A stretch of 64,000 nt of DNA, from assembly GCF_007754425.1 (NCBI RefSeq), contig NZ_CP037452.1, positions 5,431,164 through 5,495,163 on the forward strand. Direction: 5' to 3'. Below, in pieces: positions 23,897 to 33,298 of this stretch (within the stretch, counting starts at the first letter, position 1; each line of letters opens with the position of its first letter). The position numbers and the translations under genes were made by a program. Under the pieces are notes generated by a model. The model saw nothing but the letters and a program-made list of their open reading frames with translations. It was not told where the DNA came from and searched no databases. This stretch comes from Gimesia fumaroli (GTDB taxonomy: Bacteria > Planctomycetota > Planctomycetia > Planctomycetales > Planctomycetaceae).

Positions 23897-26122
23897 GTGA
23901 ATAAACTCTGGATTGGTTTTGCCTCGGTGATTGGAGTTTCATTTCTGGTCCTCGGCTGGATCGGAACCCGCATTTATCAAGAAATGCCGCCGATTCCCAA
24001 AAGTGTTGTAACGACCGACAGCCAGATTCTCATTGCTGACAACGATATTTCCGCCGGCCAGAATGTCTGGCAGTCTCTGGGTGGGATGGAAGTTGGGTCC
24101 GTCTGGGGGCATGGCAGCTACGTTGCTCCCGACTGGACCGCAGACTGGCTGCATCGGGAAGCCGTCTTCATTCTCGATCGCTGGTCGCAAACCGATTTTA
24201 AAAAGGAATTCAAAGATCTCATAAAAGAACAGCAGGCGCAACTGACGGCCCGTTTAACAAAATTGATGCGGACCAATACATATGATCCTGAAACCGGCAT
24301 CGTCACCGTTGACCCGGTGCGTGCTGAAGCGTTTCAGTCTAACTTAGCCCATTACACCGAGGTATTCTCTGCTGGAAATCCCGATTACGCGATCCCAGCA
24401 GGCGCCGTCACCGATCCGGATCGTCTGCACAAGCTATCTGCATTCTTCTTCTGGACAGCATGGGCGGCTTCTACAAATCGACCGGATGACGTGACCAGCT
24501 ACACCAACAACTGGCCTCACGAAACCCTGGTCGGCAATCGCCCCACTGGTGATAACATCGTCTGGACCGGAGTCAGCATTATCATGCTGCTTGCAGGAAT
24601 TTCTGCGATGGCCTGGTGGTACGCTTCGAAGCGCGGCGAAGAAGAAAAGGACCTCACAATTCCGGAATCCGATCCGCTGGCCCTATGGGAGGCAACTCCG
24701 TCACAACGGGCCACAATTAAATACTTCTGGATTGTGGCGGCTTTAATACTAGTGCAGATGTTATTAGGCGTCATCACTGCGCACTACGGAGTCGAGGGAG
24801 ACGGATTTTATGGTTTCCCACTCTCCAAATGGCTGCCCTATAGTGTAACCCGAACCTGGCACATTCAAATTGGCCTGTTCTGGATCGCGACGGCGTGGCT
24901 GGCGGCGGGATTATTCATCGGACCGCTGGTAAGTAACCACGAACCCAAGGGACAAACACTCGGCGTGAATGTGTTATTTGGCGCATTGCTGCTGGTGGTC
25001 GTTGGTTCTCTTGCCGGCGAGTGGTTGAGTATCAATAACAAAATGAGTGACACGGTCGCATTTTACTTTGGACATCAGGGATACGAATATGTAGATCTGG
25101 GACGAGTGTGGCAGATTGGTCTAATGGTCGGACTCCTGTTGTGGCTGGCTTTAATGATCCGCGTATTGCTTCCCGCGCTGCGACAGACAGGACAACAAAG
25201 GCATCTTGTCGCGTTGCTGGCTGTTTCTACCGGAGCGATCGCGTTGTTCTATGGTGCCGGTCTGACCTGGGGGCAGCATTCACATCTCACAATGGTGGAA
25301 TACTGGCGCTGGTGGGTGGTTCACTTGTGGGTCGAAGGGTTCTTTGAAGTTTTCGCGACCACAGTCATCGCGTTCACATTCATGCGTCTCAATTTGATTC
25401 GCCCTAAAGTCGCGGCAGGTGCGGCACTCCTCTCGGCAACAATATTTCTGTCGGGCGGGATTATCGGTACCTGTCACCATTTGTATTTCTCGGGAACACC
25501 AACCGTGGCACTGGCGTGGGGATCTGTCTTCAGTGCATTAGAGGTGGTACCTCTGGTGCTGATCGGATTTGATGCCACGGAAGACCTGCGGCGGTCGAGA
25601 ACATCAAAATGGGTCCAGAAGTATAAATGGCCGATTTACTTCTTCGTCGCGGTCGCATTCTGGAACATGATCGGCGCCGGCTTGTTTGGCTTTATGATCA
25701 ATCCTCCAATCGCACTGTATTACATGCAGGGACTTAACACCACGCCGCTCCATGGGCATGCTGCACTATTCGGTGTATATGGAATGTTGGGAATCGGGTT
25801 GATGCTGCTGTGTCTGCGTGTACTGATTCCCGGCAAGGAATGGAAAGAAGGTATCCTGCGTTTCTCATTCTGGTCACTCAATATCGGATTGATGGCGATG
25901 TGTATCTTGAGTCTGCTGCCGGTCGGGCTGCTACAGACGAAAGCTTCCGTTGAACAGGGATACTGGTATGCCCGGAGTAGTGAATTTATGCAGGGGGACC
26001 TGATGCAGACGTTGCGCTGGATGCGTGTGCCTGGCGACACGATCTTTTTTCTGGGGGCAGTGGCGCTGGTAATCTTCATCGCGGGGTTAAAAACCGGCCA
26101 CTCCTTTCGAAGAACAGAGTAA
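23897..26122 (+). CDS. norB: Quinol-dependent nitric oxide reductase (qNOR)
   Basis: A 741-residue single-subunit NO reductase. The long N-terminal extension (about 220 residues, one helix plus a periplasmic domain with WGHGSYVAPDWTADWLHRE) is that of qNOR, replacing the NorC subunit. The following helices carry haem ligands (TRTWHIQIGLFWIATAWLA) and the His476-Glu480 pair in VVHLWVEGFFEVFATT near the non-haem iron site. It reduces 2 NO to N2O with quinol electrons at the inner membrane. The start is GTG with GGAGAA 9 nt upstream. It is cotranscribed with the haem protein, most likely for NO detoxification. Confidence 0.93.
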   Translation: MNKLWIGFASVIGVSFLVLGWIGTRIYQEMPPIPKSVVTTDSQILIADNDISAGQNVWQSLGGMEVGSVWGHGSYVAPDWTADWLHREAVFILDRWSQTDFKKEFKDLIKEQQAQLTARLTKLMRTNTYDPETGIVTVDPVRAEAFQSNLAHYTEVFSAGNPDYAIPAGAVTDPDRLHKLSAFFFWTAWAASTNRPDDVTSYTNNWPHETLVGNRPTGDNIVWTGVSIIMLLAGISAMAWWYASKRGEEEKDLTIPESDPLALWEATPSQRATIKYFWIVAALILVQMLLGVITAHYGVEGDGFYGFPLSKWLPYSVTRTWHIQIGLFWIATAWLAAGLFIGPLVSNHEPKGQTLGVNVLFGALLLVVVGSLAGEWLSINNKMSDTVAFYFGHQGYEYVDLGRVWQIGLMVGLLLWLALMIRVLLPALRQTGQQRHLVALLAVSTGAIALFYGAGLTWGQHSHLTMVEYWRWWVVHLWVEGFFEVFATTVIAFTFMRLNLIRPKVAAGAALLSATIFLSGGIIGTCHHLYFSGTPTVALAWGSVFSALEVVPLVLIGFDATEDLRRSRTSKWVQKYKWPIYFFVAVAFWNMIGAGLFGFMINPPIALYYMQGLNTTPLHGHAALFGVYGMLGIGLMLLCLRVLIPGKEWKEGILRFSFWSLNIGLMAMCILSLLPVGLLQTKASVEQGYWYARSSEFMQGDLMQTLRWMRVPGDTIFFLGAVALVIFIAGLKTGHSFRRTE

Positions 26123-26123
26123 C

Positions 26124-26489
26124 CTAGCCGTTAAGAAGCAGGTTCGTCAAAAACGCTTTCAAGACAGGAACATGACTCCGCTGGGGGTCCTTAATTGCCG
26201 TCAGCAGAGTGATCGTCGGCTGCTTCCACTCAGCGACAATCTCTTTCAGCTCCGCCCGTTGATCGCGGAGTTCACTTTGATAGCGTCTCACAAATTCGTC
26301 ATAGTCGGAGGGATCTGCGTGAAACCACTTGCGCAGTTCGTTGGAAGGAGCGAACTCTTTCAGCCACAAGTCGACCTGGGCGACTGCTTTCGACATGCCA
26401 CGCGGCCAGAGACGATCGACGAGCACCCGGTATCCATCATCAGGACTTGGATCTTCATAAATACGTTTGATGCGGATCTCTGTCGACAT
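26124..26489 (-). CDS. DUF488 family protein
   Basis: A 121-residue DUF488 protein. The family pattern is clear: IRIKRIYEDPSPDDGYRVLV, DRLWPRGMSK, WLKEFAPSNELRKWF and a C-terminal TLLTAIKDPQRSHVPVLKAF. Its biochemical function is unknown, though the family often occurs with nitrosative-stress genes. It lies 24 nt after the ArsR gene upstream and ends one base from the convergent qNOR stop. GAGG precedes the ATG. Confidence 0.88.
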   Translation of the reverse strand: MSTEIRIKRIYEDPSPDDGYRVLVDRLWPRGMSKAVAQVDLWLKEFAPSNELRKWFHADPSDYDEFVRRYQSELRDQRAELKEIVAEWKQPTITLLTAIKDPQRSHVPVLKAFLTNLLLNG

Positions 26490-26513
26490 TGAGGTGCCTC
26501 GATGAATAGTCGC

Positions 26514-26828
26514 TTACGCGTCGGGCACTTCCAGGCGGCAGCAGCCGAAGTCGAGATGCTGTTTGCCTGCTTCACTGACGGCGGAAACATCTGGATGCAG
26601 ACTGTAAACGACGAAGCGGCCTTCTTTGCGTTTGACGACCAGCCCTGCGTGATACAGGATGCCGAGATGGTGTGAGATATTAACGACTTCTTCTTCGAGC
26701 TGCTCTGCGGTCTGACTGACCGTTCGCTCGCCGTCACGCAGCAGATCAATGATGCGCAGCCGAATCGGCTCGCCCAACGCTTTTAATTTCTCTGCACAAA
26801 AGTCGGATTGGAGCCGATCTTTCGACAT
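26514..26828 (-). CDS. ArsR/SmtB family regulator
   Basis: A 104-residue winged-helix protein. The DNA-reading part is LGEPIRLRIIDLLRDGERTV to VNISHHLGILYHAGLVVKRK. The C-terminus carries a His and a Cys pair (KQHLDFGCCRLEV) that could bind a metal or react with NO. The start at 26828 follows GGTGGGG; the frame also allows 26846. It probably controls the DUF488 gene in its own operon and perhaps the facing NO reductase. Confidence 0.85.
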   Translation of the reverse strand: MSKDRLQSDFCAEKLKALGEPIRLRIIDLLRDGERTVSQTAEQLEEEVVNISHHLGILYHAGLVVKRKEGRFVVYSLHPDVSAVSEAGKQHLDFGCCRLEVPDA

Positions 26829-27132
26829 ATTTACCCCACCACCCAAAATCAGAACTCTCCCCTGTTTTCAAGCGAATCGGATTGTCTCGACAACCGGCAC
26901 ATGCGGGGAATATAGGGCTGATTGTAACAAAAAGTTCATGCAGGGACAGCTTCGGAAATTCGTCATTGCCGTTTTCAGGGACTTTTCTTTGTGTATCCTG
27001 GTGAAGTTTGACATTAACTCCACAGAAATCCAGCACATCGCGATAAAGAAATAGAGTAAAACAGACTTACCAATTCCCATTTTGGCACCATAATGAATTG
27101 GATAAATTTAATTCTAACACGGACTCAAAACG
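26829..27132. other. Divergent intergenic region ArsR / TspO
   Basis: About 300 nt between divergent genes with only short chance frames. It should hold both promoters. TTGACA (27009-27014) lies about 120 nt before the TspO start and may be a -35 box. No strong palindrome is seen. Confidence 0.3.
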
Positions 27133-27534
27133 ATGACCTGGCTGGAATGGTACAATACGCTTTCAAAACCGGGCTGGACTCCCACTCCAGGGACGATCAG
27201 CCTGATCTGGCAGATTTTGTATCCGATCATTATCGTTTCCTTTGGTTATGTCTTTGTGCAAACCGGACGCGGCAAGCTCACGAATGCCACTGCGGTCCCC
27301 TTTGCGATCAACCTGGTCGCCAATCTCTGTTTCACGCCGATCCTGTTCGGCATGAGAAATCTGCCACTGGCAACGCTGGACATTCTGATCGTCTGGTCAA
27401 CCATCGTCTGGATGATGGTCAAGGTCTGGCCACGAGTCCGTTGGGTCGCGATTGCTCAGCTGCCTTATTTCGTCTGGGTTTCAATCGCCTCAGTATTGCA
27501 GATCAGTATTTTCTGGATGAATCGGGGAGTCTGA
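27133..27534 (+). CDS. tspO: TspO/MBR family membrane protein
   Basis: A 133-residue protein with five membrane helices, as in TspO (tryptophan-rich sensory protein). WYNTLSKPGWTPTPGTISLIW is the family N-terminus, and PYFVWVSIASVLQISIFWMN the C-terminal signature. TspO binds tetrapyrroles and affects their oxidative breakdown and light or stress responses. It is followed by the UV endonuclease gene, whose start lies 3 nt after its stop. The pair looks like a light-damage unit, which is inference. Confidence 0.85.
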   Translation: MTWLEWYNTLSKPGWTPTPGTISLIWQILYPIIIVSFGYVFVQTGRGKLTNATAVPFAINLVANLCFTPILFGMRNLPLATLDILIVWSTIVWMMVKVWPRVRWVAIAQLPYFVWVSIASVLQISIFWMNRGV

Positions 27535-27537
27535 AGT

Positions 27538-28467
27538 TTGTCTCAGCAGAAAACGCCCACATCATCGATCCGACTGGGACTCTGCTGCCAGTTTCAGGAT
27601 GAGCCGATCAAGTTTCGCAATACCACGGTCAAAGCCAATAAAAACCTGGATCGCCCGGCAGCGCTCGAGAAACTGGCTCAACTCTGTCAGGAAAATGCAC
27701 GGTCGCTACAAGCGGCGCTGGAATATTGTGTGCAACACGACATTGGTTGCTTCCGCATCAACAGCCAGATTCTCCCATTGAAAACGCATGCTGAATGTGG
27801 ATATCAGATGCGCGATCTCCCGGGTGGAAAAGCGATCGTCAAACGGTTTCAACAGTGCGGAGACTATGTGCGAAAACATGGCCTGCGCACCTGCTTTCAC
27901 CCCGATCAGTTCGTGGTGCTGAATTCGCCGCGTGAAGAGGTCGTGGAACGGTCGATTGCCGAACTGGAATATCAGGCCGAGGTCGCAGAGTGGGTGGGCG
28001 CGGACGTCCTCAACATTCATGGCGGCGGAGCGTATGGCGACAAGCCAGCGGCACTCAAACGGTTCCAGCAAAATCTGAAACGTCTGTCGAAGCGGGTTCG
28101 CAGCCGGCTGACTGTCGAAAATGACGATACGACGTATACGCCATCTGATCTATTACCACTCTGTCATAAAACCGGACTTCCACTGGTTTACGATGTGCAT
28201 CACCACCGCTGTTTACGCGACGAATTGTCGATCGAGGAAGCAACAGAGCAGGCGTTAGCCACCTGGAACCGGGAACCTCTGTTCCACCTCTCCAGCCCCA
28301 AAGAGGGTTGGGAGGGCAAGAATCCCAAGCCCCATCACGATTTCATCGACGTCAAAGATTTCCCCCGCCACTGGGAAGACCGGGAACTCACTGTCGAAGT
28401 GGAAGCCAAAGCGAAAGAACAGGCCGTTCAAAAGCTGAGCCGGGCACTCCAGCGACGTCGACGCTGA
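27538..28467 (+). CDS. uvsE: UV DNA damage endonuclease UvsE
   Basis: A 309-residue TIM-barrel nuclease of the UVDE family. Signatures include RLGLCCQF, FRINSQILPL, RTCFHPDQFVVLNSPREEVV, VLNIHGGGAYGDKP, TVENDDTTYTPSDLL, VYDVHHHRC and HHDFIDVKDF, which together give the His/Glu/Asp metal cluster. It nicks DNA 5' of UV photoproducts. The TTG start is supported by GGGGAG (27523-27528) inside tspO and coupled translation. The length is normal. Confidence 0.93.
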   Translation: MSQQKTPTSSIRLGLCCQFQDEPIKFRNTTVKANKNLDRPAALEKLAQLCQENARSLQAALEYCVQHDIGCFRINSQILPLKTHAECGYQMRDLPGGKAIVKRFQQCGDYVRKHGLRTCFHPDQFVVLNSPREEVVERSIAELEYQAEVAEWVGADVLNIHGGGAYGDKPAALKRFQQNLKRLSKRVRSRLTVENDDTTYTPSDLLPLCHKTGLPLVYDVHHHRCLRDELSIEEATEQALATWNREPLFHLSSPKEGWEGKNPKPHHDFIDVKDFPRHWEDRELTVEVEAKAKEQAVQKLSRALQRRRR

Positions 28468-28471
28468 GGAA

Positions 28472-28843
28472 TCACTTTCTGATCCAGAACCCCAGGCTGA
28501 TCAGAAAGATCACCCATTCCCCCAATGCCAGCGAATAGGTTGAGGATTCGATGCCGTCAAACAGAAAAAAGCCGAGGGTACGAAATAACACCAGGCAGCC
28601 ATGCAGCACCAGGCAGATGAAAAGTGCATACACGGTCGCCTCTTTCTGGTAGAGGGGCCAGAGAAATGCAATCCCCAGCGCCAGTTCCAGCCCGCCATAG
28701 ACAGTCAGAAACTCGGACTGCCCGGAACCCGGCTTCAGAGTAAACCCGACCGTCCGCGACGTCGATTCCGGCGCGAACGAACACCAGAGTGCCAGGATGA
28801 TATAGAGACTACCTACTGCAGCCAGAAAGAGTCGTGCCATCAT
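28472..28843 (-). CDS. Four-helix membrane protein, DUF4345-like
   Basis: A 123-residue hydrophobic protein with four membrane helices, of which the second and third contain YGGLELALGIAFLWPL and ALFICLVLHGCLVLFRTLG. The pattern resembles DUF4345, a small membrane family of unknown role. AAGG precedes the first ATG. It ends 5 nt from the convergent uvsE stop and lies just downstream of the 66-residue gene. Confidence 0.6.
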   Translation of the reverse strand: MMARLFLAAVGSLYIILALWCSFAPESTSRTVGFTLKPGSGQSEFLTVYGGLELALGIAFLWPLYQKEATVYALFICLVLHGCLVLFRTLGFFLFDGIESSTYSLALGEWVIFLISLGFWIRK

Positions 28844-28861
28844 TGATTCGACCTTGTTTGA

Positions 28862-29062
28862 TTAACTGACTCGATAGACGTTCGCTGGATTCCATCCCGG
28901 GTTTGTTTTCTGATATGCCTGAACCATGCGTACCGCAAGCAAGGCGGAACGTGTGGTTCTGCCCAATTTGACAGCGAGTTCACCGAAGCTGCCGCGCCAG
29001 CCCGTGCCCAGAATTGCTTCTGATTGAAGATATTCATCTGATACTTTTGTGTAAGCGGTCAT
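28862..29062 (-). CDS. Small unknown protein
   Basis: A 66-residue soluble protein (MTAYTKVSDEYLQSEAILGT onward) with a helical centre (LAVKLGRTTRSALLAVRMVQ). No family is recognised. A strong AAGGAG site lies upstream of the ATG, which argues that it is translated. It is probably cotranscribed with the membrane protein that follows. Confidence 0.55.
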   Translation of the reverse strand: MTAYTKVSDEYLQSEAILGTGWRGSFGELAVKLGRTTRSALLAVRMVQAYQKTNPGWNPANVYRVS

Positions 29063-29382
29063 GCTGCACTACTCCTTTTTCAATTTGAAAGAGATCAAAC
29101 GAGCTTAATGCTTTTAAAGCTCAGCAAGATCAGATCTTACTAAATCCTATTCCGCTTCCAGAAAACGACAACCCCTCTCAATTTGAGGAACTCCGATTAT
29201 TATTTCGGAATTTTCGTAAGTTTTTTCCAATACCTTATTGATTGACCGACCAGATTGATTGAAATCGCGATCGGCTGGCATTACATCGGATGCCAAACGA
29301 GTTCATTTATATCTTCCTGGACCACTTACGTTCCTAAAATAATTTTCTTGATCTGATTCTTTATTTCGAAATTACAAGTAAC
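29063..29382. other. Intergenic region without a gene
   Basis: About 320 nt, AT-rich, between divergent genes. I find no ORF with a ribosome site, no clear hairpin and no repeat. It presumably holds the two promoters. Confidence 0.4.
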
Positions 29383-30072
29383 ATGACCGACAATATCTTC
29401 TCCCCAGGGCCCACGCCGGATTCCGTGAAGGCCGCCGACGGTACGATTCATACAGTTCCCGCGGGCTGGGCTTTGCTGCTTCCCGGTGATGCTGGTCTGA
29501 CGCGGCGGGTGAAATCAGCAGGTGATTTCTGGATCGTGCAGGAGAAAAAAGGGCGGCGGACCTTTTCAAAAGGCGTCTGGGCGCCCTCAGAAACGATCAA
29601 ACGGATTCGTGCGGATCTAGAAGCCGAGCGTTCGACCGACGCGTATGCGAAGAAACAGGCGGCAGCAGCACAACGCCGCGAAAAAGTTCAGGCGGAATAC
29701 GTAGAGGATTTCTTTGGTTCCGTGCTGGCATTTCTGGACTTTCACCCCGCACACGTCGACTTGGCACAACAGATGGCACGCGCGATCACAGATCATGCCA
29801 CGCCGGTTGGAAGCGGTACGGTGGCCCGTACAAAACGGATTCCCGTTGAACAGCGGGCGGAAGCAGCCGTAATTGCCTGGATGCGGCATCAGACAACCGC
29901 CTATGATGAAATGGCCATTCCACGTGTGAAAGGGAAACGGCGGGAAGTGCGGCGGATGCTGGCCCGACGTTCGAAGGAGCTCTTAAACGCTTACCGCAGT
30001 TCGTCTGCGGCCTCGTCAGACTGTCCCCTGCAGCGTGCCCTTGCACTGAACGAAGCCAATGGTTTACAGTGA
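29383..30072 (+). CDS. DUF2293 domain protein
   Basis: A 229-residue protein. The C-terminal half is DUF2293 (FFGSVLAFLDFHPAHVDLAQ, RTKRIPVEQRAEAAVIAWMR, HQTTAYDEMAIPRVKGKRRE, VRRMLARRSKELL), a basic module of unknown role sometimes linked to RNA or DNA binding. The N-terminal 85 residues form a separate region rich in beta structure (GWALLLPGDAGLTRRVK). No ribosome site is evident before the ATG. The aldolase gene follows on the same strand. Confidence 0.82.
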   Translation: MTDNIFSPGPTPDSVKAADGTIHTVPAGWALLLPGDAGLTRRVKSAGDFWIVQEKKGRRTFSKGVWAPSETIKRIRADLEAERSTDAYAKKQAAAAQRREKVQAEYVEDFFGSVLAFLDFHPAHVDLAQQMARAITDHATPVGSGTVARTKRIPVEQRAEAAVIAWMRHQTTAYDEMAIPRVKGKRREVRRMLARRSKELLNAYRSSSAASSDCPLQRALALNEANGLQ

Positions 30073-30160
30073 AGGAAGTCAGGCACTCTTTCTGTGCAGG
30101 CAACTCAAAAGTGAGATCGACTGCCGGTGTTTTTCAGGTCTAGCAAGGGGAGCAGTGAAG

Positions 30161-31189
30161 ATGAGTCAAAAACAACTGATCGAAACAGCCTATGCGATGG
30201 TAGCAGACGACAAAGGCCTGCTGGCGATGGACGAGAGCATGCCTACCTGCCACAAGCGATTTGCGAAGCTCGGAATTCCAGAGACCGAAGAGTACCGACG
30301 CGCTTACCGGGAGCTGCTAGTGACGACTCCCGGCTTGAATGAATCGATCAGCGGGGCAATTCTGTTCGATGAAACGATCCGCCAAAAGACACAAGAGGGC
30401 ACGCCTTTCGTTCAGGTTCTGCAAGAAGCGGGCATCATTCCCGGCATCAAAGTCGACAAAAGCACCAAACCTCTGGCCGGTCACCCGGGTGAAAAAATTA
30501 CAGAAGGTCTGGACGGTCTGCGGGAACGATTAGAAGAATATGTTCAATTAGGCGCCCGGTTTGCGAAATGGCGCGCGGTGATCACGATTGGCGAAGGAAT
30601 CCCAAGTCAAGGCTGTCTGGAAGCCAACGCCCATCTGCTCGCACGGTATGCGGCCCTGTGTCAGGAAGCAGGGCTCGTCCCGATTGTCGAGCCGGAAGTA
30701 TTGATGGACGGGGCTCATTCACTGCAACGCTGTTACGACGTGACCGAGCAGACGCTGCGCATGGTTTTCGCACAGTTGGCGGCCCAACGCGTACTACTGG
30801 AAGGCATGATCTTGAAGCCAAATATGGTTGTGCCAGGTCTGGAATGTCCCAAGCAAAATTCGGTCGATGATGTTGCGGATGCAACGGTCACCTGTTTCCG
30901 GCGCACTGTGCCCGCGGCTGTTCCCGGCGTGGCCTTTTTATCCGGCGGTCAATCGAGTGAACTCGCTTCGGAACGGCTGAATGCGATGAACGTGAAATAC
31001 AAGTCACGGGTTCCCTGGGCCTTGGCGTACTCGTTTGCACGGGCCATTCAACAACCTGGCATGAGCATCTGGGCCGGCGATCCGGCAAACGTGGAAACGG
31101 CTCAGAAGTCGATTGCTCATCGCGCGAAATGCAATCGAGATGCCCGCCGCGGCGAATATAGTAGCGCGATGGAAGAGGCATCGGCTTAA
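30161..31189 (+). CDS. fba: Class I fructose-bisphosphate aldolase
   Basis: A 342-residue class I aldolase. Family signatures are MDESMPTCHKRF, FDETIRQ, PGIKVDKSTKPLAGHPGEKI, FAKWRAVITIG, VPIVEPEVLMDGAH and LEGMILKPNMV, which holds the Schiff-base lysine; FLSGGQSSELASERLNAMN binds phosphate. It cleaves fructose 1,6-bisphosphate to triose phosphates without a metal. The frame opens at 30059, but AAGGGGAG before the ATG at 30161 and the homology start there decide the start. Confidence 0.94.
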   Translation: MSQKQLIETAYAMVADDKGLLAMDESMPTCHKRFAKLGIPETEEYRRAYRELLVTTPGLNESISGAILFDETIRQKTQEGTPFVQVLQEAGIIPGIKVDKSTKPLAGHPGEKITEGLDGLRERLEEYVQLGARFAKWRAVITIGEGIPSQGCLEANAHLLARYAALCQEAGLVPIVEPEVLMDGAHSLQRCYDVTEQTLRMVFAQLAAQRVLLEGMILKPNMVVPGLECPKQNSVDDVADATVTCFRRTVPAAVPGVAFLSGGQSSELASERLNAMNVKYKSRVPWALAYSFARAIQQPGMSIWAGDPANVETAQKSIAHRAKCNRDARRGEYSSAMEEASA

Positions 31190-31226
31190 ATGCCGAGACA
31201 AAGTGAGAGTAAGGAGAATCAGCGAA

Positions 31227-31436
31227 GTGAAAATCGGTCGGTATCGTCATTATAAAGGGAACGACTATCTCGTCATTGGAGTCGCCCGCCACAGTGAAAC
31301 AGAGGAAGAAATGGTGGTCTACAGCCCCGATTACGGTCAGAAAGGCCTCTGGGTTCGCCCCAAAATCATGTTTCTGGAAAAAGTTGAGGTCGATGGACGC
31401 GAAGTAGCCCGATTTCAATATATCGGCCCTGAATAA
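31227..31436 (+). CDS. DUF1653 protein
   Basis: A 69-residue protein that is one DUF1653 domain (KIGRYRHYKGNDYLVIGVAR, HSETEEEMVVY, LWVRPKIMFLEKVEVDGREV), a small beta-barrel fold of unknown function. A GTG start at 31227 is chosen because AAGGAGA lies at 31211-31217 and the domain begins there; the frame extends back into the aldolase gene. It probably shares the aldolase transcript. Confidence 0.88.
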   Translation: MKIGRYRHYKGNDYLVIGVARHSETEEEMVVYSPDYGQKGLWVRPKIMFLEKVEVDGREVARFQYIGPE

Positions 31437-31451
31437 ACGGGACAGCTTCCC

Positions 31452-31640
31452 CTATTCGTCCTCTGCTTCCGCCCAGATGCGCACAGCACCATCGGGGTCA
31501 ACGTGCACGTGAATCACATTCGGGTGACAGCAGACCGGGCAATCCTCGACATATTCCTGTTCGGTGCCTTCGGTCAAATCAACGGGAATGACGATTTCTT
31601 CTCCGCAAGCATCACAGAGATAAGTGGCTTCATCCTGCAT
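31452..31640 (-). CDS. CPXCG-motif cysteine-rich small protein
   Basis: A 62-residue acidic zinc-ribbon-like protein. YLCDACGEEIVIPVDLTEG and VEDCPVCCHPNVIHVHVD supply four cysteines in two knuckles, as in CPXCG-motif proteins. Function is unknown. AAAGG before the ATG at 31640 supports that start over 31658. It is convergent with the DUF1653 gene. Confidence 0.8.
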   Translation of the reverse strand: MQDEATYLCDACGEEIVIPVDLTEGTEQEYVEDCPVCCHPNVIHVHVDPDGAVRIWAEAEDE

Positions 31641-31846
31641 TTCTTTTACCTTTCTCAATCATCAACTTTGACAGGCTTGGATTTCAGATATCCATATCCA
31701 CACGAACTCACCGCTCACGACTTTGAAGTGTCGATAAAAGTGGACGACTCTGGTTGCTTCATTCTACCATATTCGGTCTGCTGCATGTAGAATCATTTTG
31801 AATTCAATCAGAACTTATCTTTTCATCTTCAACCGAGAGAACCACC

Positions 31847-32854
31847 ATGATTCTGCGGGTCATGCAAATATTCATTCCGGATAGCAACCATGAGAATCTG
31901 GATGATCTGCTGGAAGGACGAGAAGTTCTCGGCCGCTGGCGGGATACAGACTCTGACCAACTGGTACTGCACCTGTTGGTTCCAGCCGAGGAAACAGAGC
32001 CGATCATGGATCGGTTTGAACAGGCATACGGAGACACGAAAGGGTTTCACGTGCTCCTGTTTCCGGTGGAAGCGGTGTTGCCCCGCTTGAAACCGGAGCC
32101 AGATGAAGAAGAAGAGGAAGCAGACAAACCAAAAGAGAAGAATAACGGCAAGGAACGTATCAGCCGCGAGGAACTCTATTCGAATGTCAGCGAGGGGCTG
32201 GGCGTCACCCGGGTCTTTATGGGGCTGGTGATGCTCTCGGTCGTTGTGGCGGGAGTGGGGTTACTGCGAGATGATGTCGCCGTAATAATTGGAGCGATGG
32301 TGATCGCCCCTCTGCTGGGACCGAATGTGGCGATGGCGCTGGCAGTGACCTTAGGCGATTTTGACCTGCTGCGCAGCGCATTGAAAACCAATATTGCCGG
32401 TTCGGGAACCGCCTTTGCCTTATCGATCGTCGGTGGTTTTTTATTCGTGGTCGACCCGGAAATCCCCTCGATTGCCTCACGCACCGGAGTCGATATCGGC
32501 GATATCCTGCTGGCGTTAGCCGCGGGTTGTGCCGGAACGCTGGCGTTCACGCAAGGCCTCTCGGGAGCGGTGATTGGGGTGATGGTGGCTGTCGCGCTGG
32601 TACCGCCGCTGGTCGCATGCGGCATGCTGCTCGGCAATGGGTCCTATACATTAGCCGGAGGAGCGTTTCTACTCACCGTCACAAACCTGATCTGCATCAA
32701 TCTGGCCGGCGTCGCAACATTTCTGCTGCAGGGAGTTCGACCTCGCAGCTGGTGGGAAGTCGAACGGGCGCGAAAAGCCACGATTCAGTCGATGCTCATC
32801 TGGATTGGGCTCTTACTGATTCTGGGACTGGTACTTTGGTTGAACCACGATTGA
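31847..32854 (+). CDS. DUF389 (TIGR00341-type) membrane protein
   Basis: A 335-residue protein. The first 120 residues are soluble (MILRVMQIFIPDSNHENLDD) and end in an acidic linker (EPDEEEEEADKP). They are followed by about six membrane helices with the DUF389 signatures VIIGAMVIAPLLGPNVAMAL and GVMVAVALVPPLVACGMLLG. The transported substrate or role is unknown. It stands alone. Confidence 0.85.
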   Translation: MILRVMQIFIPDSNHENLDDLLEGREVLGRWRDTDSDQLVLHLLVPAEETEPIMDRFEQAYGDTKGFHVLLFPVEAVLPRLKPEPDEEEEEADKPKEKNNGKERISREELYSNVSEGLGVTRVFMGLVMLSVVVAGVGLLRDDVAVIIGAMVIAPLLGPNVAMALAVTLGDFDLLRSALKTNIAGSGTAFALSIVGGFLFVVDPEIPSIASRTGVDIGDILLALAAGCAGTLAFTQGLSGAVIGVMVAVALVPPLVACGMLLGNGSYTLAGGAFLLTVTNLICINLAGVATFLLQGVRPRSWWEVERARKATIQSMLIWIGLLLILGLVLWLNHD

Positions 32855-33023
32855 ATCATAAAGAAGTCTGAGACCTGTTAGCGCTGTTTCTATCTAAATG
32901 GATGGATTGCTGTTAAAATGCGCCACTATATCTCTGTCTGAGTTTGATTCTACGCGCAGCATCATGGCCGTGGAACTGTCAGAGAATTCAATTTAACATC
33001 CCCCCCTCGCGGAGAATCGCCAA

Positions 33024-33248
33024 ATGGCTAAAAATAAACAGCAGAAAAAGAAAGATCGAGAAAAACGGGTCGCTAAGAAAAAGCACCTGGAGGACATGAA
33101 AAAAAAGACGCAGGAGAAAACCGACCAGGAATCTAAAAAATCGATCCCCGCGCGTTCTAAAATCATGCAGTCGGCGGTTCCCCAGACAAATAACGTCGTA
33201 AATGCAAATAAGAAAAGCACGTTTACTCAGCGGCGAACGGGTGGCTGA
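33024..33248 (+). CDS. Small lysine-rich basic protein
   Basis: A 74-residue protein, very rich in Lys and charged residues (MAKNKQQKKKDREKRVAKKK), predicted helical and without hydrophobic core. GGAGAA upstream fits the start. It may bind nucleic acid or ribosomes, or be intrinsically disordered. No family is recognised. The DoxX gene follows after 50 nt. Confidence 0.6.
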   Translation: MAKNKQQKKKDREKRVAKKKHLEDMKKKTQEKTDQESKKSIPARSKIMQSAVPQTNNVVNANKKSTFTQRRTGG

Positions 33249-33298
33249 TCTATCCGTCAATGGTTCTCAATACATCAATTTTAAAAGGAACCAATGTG

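Noticed and set aside
27093..27602. 169-residue frame over tspO
   Set aside because: Out of frame with TspO, whose five-helix protein is unmistakable.
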